Source of the DNA: JANOSH01 sp031415695
Lineage (GTDB): Bacteria > Actinomycetota > Acidimicrobiia > Acidimicrobiales > Ilumatobacteraceae
Assembly (NCBI GenBank): GCA_031415695.1
Contig: JANOSH010000002.1
Coordinates: 1-9,427, forward strand
Reading direction: 5' to 3'
Length of the DNA stretch: 9,427 nt
The notes beneath the pieces are model-generated. The model made no database searches. It saw only the letters and a list, made by a program, of their open reading frames with translations, and was not told where the DNA came from. The position numbers and the translations under genes were made by a program. The stretch's first letter is position 1, and every line of letters begins with the position of its first letter. This document shows, one piece after another, positions 6,295-9,427 of this stretch.

Positions 6295-6410
6295 ACTGGC
6301 TTGACGTCATCGGCCAGGCCACGCTCGGCGTGGGTTCGGTTATCGCCTTGATCTATCTCTACCGCCACGTCGAGTCGTTCTCGGACGGCAACGTGGGAGG
6401 CGAAGAATGA
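6291..6410 (+). CDS. Very small single-pass membrane protein
   Basis: A 39-aa gene easily missed because of its size. It starts with an ATGA overlap with the coiled-coil gene and ends with an ATGA overlap with the next, so it is an integral part of the coupled cluster, with GAGG/AGGA sequences upstream of the ATG. The product has one likely transmembrane segment at about residues 7-24 (IGQATLGVGSVIALIYLY), followed by a short basic-then-acidic tail (RHVESFSDGNVGGEE). The basic residues after the segment and the uncharged N-terminus suggest the C-terminus stays in the cytoplasm. Possible roles are a holin-associated or exclusion peptide; nothing in the sequence decides this. Confidence 0.65.
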   Translation: MNWLDVIGQATLGVGSVIALIYLYRHVESFSDGNVGGEE

Positions 6411-6610
6411 GCCGCTGGCCTAACGCCTACGCCTTGGGCCCGCAGAAGCTGTCCAAGATTGAGGCGACCTCGACGGGTCGCCTCCGTCGCACCCACCTGG
6501 AATACCAGGAGCTCGGGCGCTCGAGACCCACGGTAGTCGTTGACAGCCCGCTGGTCGGCGTCGACTATGCTGAGATTGAAGCACGCATCCTTGCGAAGGA
6601 GAAGAAATGA
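6407..6610 (+). CDS. Small basic protein ending in a peptide like motif A of family-A DNA polymerases
   Basis: A 67-aa protein with a basic N-terminal half (SRWPNAYALGPQKLSKIE, then TGRLRRTHLEYQELGRSRP). A hydrophobic strand and the peptide VGVDYAEIEARILA (50-63) follow, with a KEKK tail. DYxxIExRxLA is the signature of motif A in family-A DNA polymerases, where the Asp binds metal and the Glu discriminates against ribonucleotides. Here D53, I57, E58, R60, L62 and A63 fit that pattern, but the remaining palm and fingers are absent, so no polymerase activity is possible. It may be a fragment copied from a phage polA, a decoy, or coincidence. ATGA overlaps at both ends place it firmly in the cluster. 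Confidence 0.7.
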   Translation: MSRWPNAYALGPQKLSKIEATSTGRLRRTHLEYQELGRSRPTVVVDSPLVGVDYAEIEARILAKEKK

Positions 6611-6831
6611 ACACCTTTGCCCTCTGGTACCTCTCGACTTTCTTGTGGCTCGGGATCTTCATCACCAGCGCGACGTTCGCGCCTCGAGTCGCTCCTGGGT
6701 TCGCGGTTGTCGCTATCCCAGTTGCGATGGCCGCGGGTGCGCTGACCGTGGTCGGCATCTATCTCGCGCTGATCGAGGTTGTTGTTCAGTCGCTCACAGT
6801 CATCCTCGTCTTGTTCGGGTTTATGGCATGA
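6607..6831 (+). CDS. Small multi-pass membrane protein, holin-like in size and topology
   Basis: A 74-aa, strongly hydrophobic protein with likely transmembrane segments at about residues 5-24 (ALWYLSTFLWLGIFITSATF), 32-55 (FAVVAIPVAMAAGALTVVGI and following) and possibly 58-74 (VVVQSLTVILVLFGFMA). The only strong charges are an Arg in the first loop and a Glu between the last two segments. Length and topology fit small phage holins, and also small inner-membrane proteins used for superinfection exclusion. No endolysin or spanin is seen nearby, so holin remains a guess. GAGAAG precedes the ATG, which overlaps the upstream stop; the TGA overlaps the start of the secreted VPLPA-CTERM gene, implying coordinated production of two envelope proteins. 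Confidence 0.7.
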   Translation: MNTFALWYLSTFLWLGIFITSATFAPRVAPGFAVVAIPVAMAAGALTVVGIYLALIEVVVQSLTVILVLFGFMA

Positions 6832-7424
6832 AGCACCTTTTGCTTGCCCTTGCCCTTGCATCGCCCGCGGGCGCAGCCTCGATCACGGAGACGTGGTCGG
6901 GCGCAGGACCAACGCCTTGCCTTAACCGTTGCAGCCTTGAGTGGGCGGAGACGCTGCTCACCAAGGAAGAGATGGCTGAGCTCGAGGCCGTTCGCGCGCA
7001 GCAGCCGGATCCCGAGTACATCTCGGTCGACGATGGAACTACCTTCTCGCTCATGACCTACTACAAGGAGCGTCCTATCGGGTACCGCACGACGACGCTT
7101 GCGGTGCTCGATCAGCAGGAAGGTTCCTTTGGCTGGCAGATGGACGGGTGGGCCTTCGTGCGGCTCGAGGCCTGCGGCAACTGGTCGATCATTCGTGGAC
7201 GCGTTCAACCAGCCTTGACCTACGCCTACGTCCCCAGCCAGCCCTCGAGCGCTGCGTTTCTGCCGGTGGTTACGGTGTTCACCCCTACCACCGTGACGAC
7301 GCGGCCGTGGACGCCTGACGTGACGCCCGATCCTGTGGGTCCGTCGCCTGTGCCGTTGCCTGCGTCTATCTGGATGCTGCTCGCCGCGTTGACTGGGCTG
7401 GCCTATATGAGGCAGCGCGCATGA
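6828..7424 (+). CDS. Secreted protein with VPLPA-CTERM (exosortase-type) sorting signal
   Basis: A 198-aa envelope protein. Residues 1-17 are a Sec signal peptide (MKHLLLALALASPAGAA) with an AxA-like cleavage site. The mature part has CLNRC at 31-35 and a further Cys at 116, an acidic helix at about 45-60, and an aromatic-rich region (FGWQMDGWAFVRLEACGNW, 101-119). A Thr/Pro-rich linker spans about 147-174. It ends with VPLPAS (175-180), a short hydrophobic helix (IWMLLAALTGLAYM) and a basic tail (RQRA). That tripartite tail is the VPLPA-CTERM signal, known mainly in Rhodobacterales and recognised by exosortase-like transpeptidases. The central domain is not one I recognise. The ATG at 6828 overlaps the upstream stop, places the signal peptide at the N-terminus and is preferred to earlier in-frame starts. 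Host exosortase processing is inferred. Confidence 0.8.
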   Translation: MKHLLLALALASPAGAASITETWSGAGPTPCLNRCSLEWAETLLTKEEMAELEAVRAQQPDPEYISVDDGTTFSLMTYYKERPIGYRTTTLAVLDQQEGSFGWQMDGWAFVRLEACGNWSIIRGRVQPALTYAYVPSQPSSAAFLPVVTVFTPTTVTTRPWTPDVTPDPVGPSPVPLPASIWMLLAALTGLAYMRQRA

Positions 7425-7582
7425 GCAAGCCTCCTCTGTCTCCCGCAGGTATGGTCACTGTCTTCGTTGACGGGTTCGGCGTTGAGATACCCGCATCCAG
7501 GATCGAAGGAACCAAGATCAAGGATGGCGCTTGCGTGTCGAGCAAGACCCTCGACGAACTGCGGATGCGGGCCTGCGTTTAA
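7421..7582 (+). CDS. Small protein of unknown function, last gene of the plus-strand cassette
   Basis: A 53-aa gene that starts with an ATGA overlap with the VPLPA-CTERM gene. The product begins MSKPPLSPAGMVTVFVDGFG, then VEIPASRIEG and a Lys/Asp-containing stretch ending in TLDELRMRACV. It has a beta-hairpin-like start and a short C-terminal helix, with two Cys (38 and 52) and no membrane segment. I do not recognise it. An internal ATG at codon 11 is a possible alternative start, but the overlap favours the first. Its TAA stop lies in the loop of the hairpin at 7568-7591, so translation finishes inside the presumed end-of-transcript structure. Confidence 0.6.
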   Translation: MSKPPLSPAGMVTVFVDGFGVEIPASRIEGTKIKDGACVSSKTLDELRMRACV

Positions 7583-7591
7583 ACAGGCCCG
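7568..7591. terminator. Hairpin between convergent genes, likely bidirectional transcription end
   Basis: CGGGCCTG (7568-7575) and CAGGCCCG (7584-7591) are perfect 8-bp reverse complements around the loop CGTTTAAA. The hairpin sits exactly where the plus-strand cassette ends (TAA at 7580-7582, in the loop) and 11 bases from the stop of the convergent minus-strand gene. There is no flanking T-run on either side, so it is not a textbook intrinsic terminator, but the convergent location argues for a transcription-end role. The core GTTTAAAC is the same as in the hairpin at 5702-5739. Confidence 0.55.
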
Positions 7592-7601
7592 AGCTGCTCG
7601 A

Positions 7602-7811
7602 TTACTGGATCTTGACGCGGAAGCCGTCGTCGCGCAGCGACTTGACTGCGGCGTCCCAGGTCTGGACGATAGCGGACAGCTCCCCATTCACCAGGATAGC
7701 CCACTTCTTCTTATTGCCCGTGACGATGCGCAGCGCTTCCGCGTGCTCATTCGTCGTGGGGTTGTTGCCGACGAGAGTCTTGCCTTCGATGGTGTTCAGA
7801 ACGATCTGCAT
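7602..7811 (-). CDS. Small protein of unknown function downstream of the terminase
   Basis: A 69-aa protein of small alpha/beta appearance: MQIVLNTIEGKTLVG, a helix around TTNEHAEALRIVTG, a strand KKKWAILVNGELSAI, a helix TWDAAVKSLRDD and a closing strand GFRVKIQ. I do not recognise the family. The open frame extends upstream to a GTG at 7940, but that would place coding sequence over a highly structured AT-rich region. The ATG at 7811 has GGAG 8 bases upstream and gives a compact protein beginning with a strand, so I choose it. It is on the terminase strand, 159 bases after terL, and converges with the plus-strand cassette. Confidence 0.7.
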   Translation of the reverse strand: MQIVLNTIEGKTLVGNNPTTNEHAEALRIVTGNKKKWAILVNGELSAIVQTWDAAVKSLRDDGFRVKIQ

Positions 7812-7869
7812 GGTCAGTACTCCGTTGATGGGCGCGGGATCGCGCTTCGACACAATAACACAAGCCTGC

Positions 7870-7878
7870 TGTGGATAA
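7870..7878 (-). promoter_or_regulatory. DnaA-box consensus sequence
   Basis: TTATCCACA on the minus strand matches the bacterial DnaA box exactly. Only one copy was seen in the gap, so origin function is not shown; a single box could also regulate transcription or be chance. Confidence 0.4.
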
Positions 7879-7938
7879 CTAACGCAAATCAGCCGGTTTG
7901 CATGGTAACAACAAGTCAAACCGTTAATTGTTTCGTCC

Positions 7939-7960
7939 ACTCCTCATATTTCTGAGGAGT
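7939..7960 (-). terminator. Perfect 8-bp hairpin just after the terminase gene
   Basis: ACTCCTCA (7939-7946) and TGAGGAGT (7953-7960) surround the loop TATTTC, 10 bases past the terminase TAG. The position suits a terminator or mRNA 3'-end, but no U-run follows in the leftward transcript. One arm contains GAGGAG, a ribosome-binding sequence that would be hidden when folded, although no well-placed start codon follows it. Confidence 0.4.
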
Positions 7961-7970
7961 ATCCCGCGAT

Positions 7971-9389
7971 CTAGTAGAAGCCCTTAAGCTTACCGGAATC
8001 TGTGACGCCTTTCCCAAGGATGCAGGCGGTGACGCCCCATACCATCGCATCGAGACGGTCAGGCGAGCCCTCACCTGACAGTGGTTCCCAGACGCAGAGC
8101 TGGTCCTCGAGGTCCATCAAAGCAGATCCGACGAAGTGGATCTTCCCCTGCTCATGCAGCGCGGAAATGGGTTCGGCCCGCGCAGCCTTGCCGCGTGAGG
8201 CGTGGACGATCTGAATAGGTAGCGAGACGAGCCCGTGTCCCTTGCTGTTGCGGTTGTCGATCTCGGTCTGGATCGTATGGCGGACCATCTCACCGCCTTG
8301 GTTGCCTTCCGCGACGACGGCATCCGCCTGCCACAAGACTGCTGTGTCCACTACCTTCTTCGCCCAGATGCCGGGCATCATCGTGCCTGACACGTCGGCA
8401 AGGATGTAGGCGTGGTTGTCGTTGCCTAAGCCTACAACCACGATGCCTGTCTCGTCGGAGTCTGCATGTGCCGAGATCGCAGGGTCAACAGCGACTACTA
8501 TCCGCATGAAGTAGAAGCCCTCATGCAGCGGGATGCAAGGAACGCGGGTCTTATCTAGCATCTCCCGGGACCAGAGCGCGCCTTCAGCCTCCTCAAGCAC
8601 CACGCCCATCAGTTCTTGCTGACCCAGCCTCGTTCCCTCGAACTTCGTCACGATCTGCTTAAAGAACTTCTCGGCAAGGTTCGCACGGTTCGAGTAGGTA
8701 GACCCGCGGGTCATTGCGGTGGATGGGTCCTTCATCAGTTCGAGGATGAGTTTCTTGGGCTTGGGCGTCGTCGAGATGAACGCCTTCGGCGGGCGCGTTG
8801 GTAGGCGCAGCCCGAACATGGCAAGGTCCCAGGTCTCGGGCCTGCGCCATGCGACGATCTCGTCCGCCCAGATGAACTCATGCTGAGGTCCACGTAGGCG
8901 TTCCGGTTCATCCGCTGAGAAGAGCGTGACCATAGCGCCGTTCTCCCACGTCACGCGACGCTTAGACGGCTCGTAGAGGGGCTTGCCTAGGTGGACACCA
9001 TCGTAGGTCTGGTCGTACTTGTCGCAGCACGCGAGCAACCCGCTCTCGCCTTCGATCATGACGTCTCGGGCGTCTGCTGCTGTGGGCGCAATCAAGCCCC
9101 CGCGACGATACCCCTGCTTGATTAGGTCCCGGGTCCACTCCGCACCCGTCCGCGTCTTACCGGCGCCTCGACCTGCGAGGTATAGCCAGTAAGCCCAGTC
9201 TCCAGGTGGGGGCAGCTGCTCATCCCGTGCGCAGAACCACCAATCTTTCGCGTTCAGGTGGACGTCGAGGTCGGTTAGGCTGGCATACCAGCGGCGGTAG
9301 GCTGCTTTCAGCGGGTTGGCCTTGACCTTCGCCATGGTCAAGCCTGCGTTGCGCTTCTCCCACTGTGCTAGGATCGGATCATGCTTCAC
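7971..9389 (-). CDS. terL: Phage terminase large subunit (packaging ATPase and nuclease)
   Basis: A 472-aa motor that couples ATP hydrolysis to DNA translocation into the prohead and cuts the concatemer. The ATPase domain shows Walker A GRGAGKT (73-79), a Walker B-like FIWADE (172-177) with the catalytic Glu177, and the coupling motif STTPK (206-210). The C-terminal RNase H-like nuclease shows VAVDPA with Asp302, VVAEGNQGGEMV with Glu361, and SPDRLDAMVWG with Asp444 and Asp447 as the likely third metal ligand. Length and motif order are complete and typical of the terminase_6-type family. The start is GTG at 9389, chosen because it overlaps the TGA of the upstream gene (GTGA) and has AGGA 7 bases before it. 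It is normally followed by portal, which here is 2.9 kb further away. Confidence 0.93.
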   Translation of the reverse strand: MKHDPILAQWEKRNAGLTMAKVKANPLKAAYRRWYASLTDLDVHLNAKDWWFCARDEQLPPPGDWAYWLYLAGRGAGKTRTGAEWTRDLIKQGYRRGGLIAPTAADARDVMIEGESGLLACCDKYDQTYDGVHLGKPLYEPSKRRVTWENGAMVTLFSADEPERLRGPQHEFIWADEIVAWRRPETWDLAMFGLRLPTRPPKAFISTTPKPKKLILELMKDPSTAMTRGSTYSNRANLAEKFFKQIVTKFEGTRLGQQELMGVVLEEAEGALWSREMLDKTRVPCIPLHEGFYFMRIVVAVDPAISAHADSDETGIVVVGLGNDNHAYILADVSGTMMPGIWAKKVVDTAVLWQADAVVAEGNQGGEMVRHTIQTEIDNRNSKGHGLVSLPIQIVHASRGKAARAEPISALHEQGKIHFVGSALMDLEDQLCVWEPLSGEGSPDRLDAMVWGVTACILGKGVTDSGKLKGFY

Positions 9390-9427
9390 GGGAGGATCCT
9401 GTACTCGAAGTAGCGGTCGCCTGACTT
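9386..9427 (-). CDS. Partial CDS, C-terminus of the gene upstream of terL
   Basis: Only the last 13 codons are present, reading KSGDRYFEYRILP followed by TGA. The frame is open from the right edge and its stop overlaps the GTG start of terL by the GTGA arrangement used across this genome, so it is very likely a real gene end. A small terminase subunit is the usual gene here, but the fragment is too short to identify; that assignment is positional inference. Confidence 0.6.
   Translation of the reverse strand, partial: KSGDRYFEYRILP

Larger units (their letters stand above)
7812..7970. other. Structured, relatively AT-rich intergenic region with a DnaA-box sequence
   Basis: This 159-base gap between terL and the 69-aa gene is richer in A+T than its surroundings and dense in symmetry. 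TGTGGATAA (7870-7878) is a perfect DnaA-box consensus on the minus strand (TTATCCACA). GCGCG/CGCGC (7832-7845), GCAAATC/GGTTTGC (7884-7901, one mismatch), CGGTTTG/CAAACCG (7894-7923, perfect) and ACTCCTCA/TGAGGAGT (7939-7960, perfect) are inverted repeats, and CGCGGGAT (7833-7840) with ATCCCGCG (7961-7968) brackets the interior. The second and third pairs share an arm and so exclude each other. It may hold an operator, an attenuator or a replication element; a promoter with normal spacing was not found. Confidence 0.5.

Noticed and set aside
6540..6827. N-terminal extension of the VPLPA-CTERM protein to a start at 6540
   Set aside because: It would bury the signal peptide inside the protein, and the region is already coding in another frame for the 67-aa and 74-aa genes; the ATG at 6828 overlaps the upstream stop.
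6786..7208. Minus-strand 140-codon open frame opposite the VPLPA-CTERM gene
   Set aside because: It is antisense to a gene with a clear signal peptide and sorting tail, and has no supporting ribosome-binding site or recognisable domain.
7914..7919. TTGACT on the minus strand as a -35 for the 69-aa gene
   Set aside because: At 16-18 bases downstream the sequence is around CCGGCT, not a -10; no promoter could be supported.
7812..7940. Extension of the 69-aa gene to a GTG at 7940
   Set aside because: The extra 43 residues have unusual composition, cover a symmetric AT-rich region, and the GTG lies directly against GAGGA with no spacing, whereas the ATG at 7811 has a properly spaced GGAG.

Overview
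This window looks like part of a tailed bacteriophage (or prophage) genome from an alphaproteobacterial host. The DNA is G+C-rich (by eye roughly 60%), tightly packed, and full of 4-base start/stop overlaps. A recognisable large terminase and a DUF4055-type portal-like protein mark it as a DNA-packaging and virion-assembly region. The best host clue is a plus-strand gene whose product ends in a VPLPA-CTERM sorting signal, a tag best known from Rhodobacterales (Roseobacter/Rhodobacter relatives). The host assignment is an inference from that motif.

Layout. Minus strand, read right to left: the last 13 codons of an unidentified gene (9386-9427) overlap the large terminase (7971-9389). A structured, relatively AT-rich intergenic region (7812-7970) follows, then a 69-aa unknown gene (7602-7811). 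The strand then switches. A plus-strand cassette of nine small genes (5262-7582) runs towards the terminase end. Left of a divergent promoter region (5110-5261) the minus-strand virion block resumes: portal (3571-5109), a charged protein with regular GxxxG spacing (3170-3574), two small unknown proteins (2919-3170 and 2647-2919), an 861-aa beta-rich structural protein (60-2645), and the first 15 codons of the next gene (1-47).

How it works together. The minus-strand genes probably encode packaging (terminase), the head portal, and head- or tail-associated proteins; tight overlaps imply translational coupling. No major capsid protein is recognisable here. The plus-strand cassette has none of the recognisable virion genes. 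It encodes several soluble unknowns, a coiled-coil protein of a widespread phage type, a small protein ending in a peptide like motif A of family-A DNA polymerases, two small hydrophobic proteins, and the secreted VPLPA-CTERM protein. Its position between terL and portal, on the opposite strand, suggests an accessory (moron-like) or separately timed unit. The secreted, envelope-anchored protein next to membrane proteins is the most interesting element: it may be a phage product processed by a host exosortase, possibly for surface modification, superinfection exclusion or lysis. That function is a hypothesis.

No tRNA, rRNA, CRISPR array, transposase or integrase was seen.
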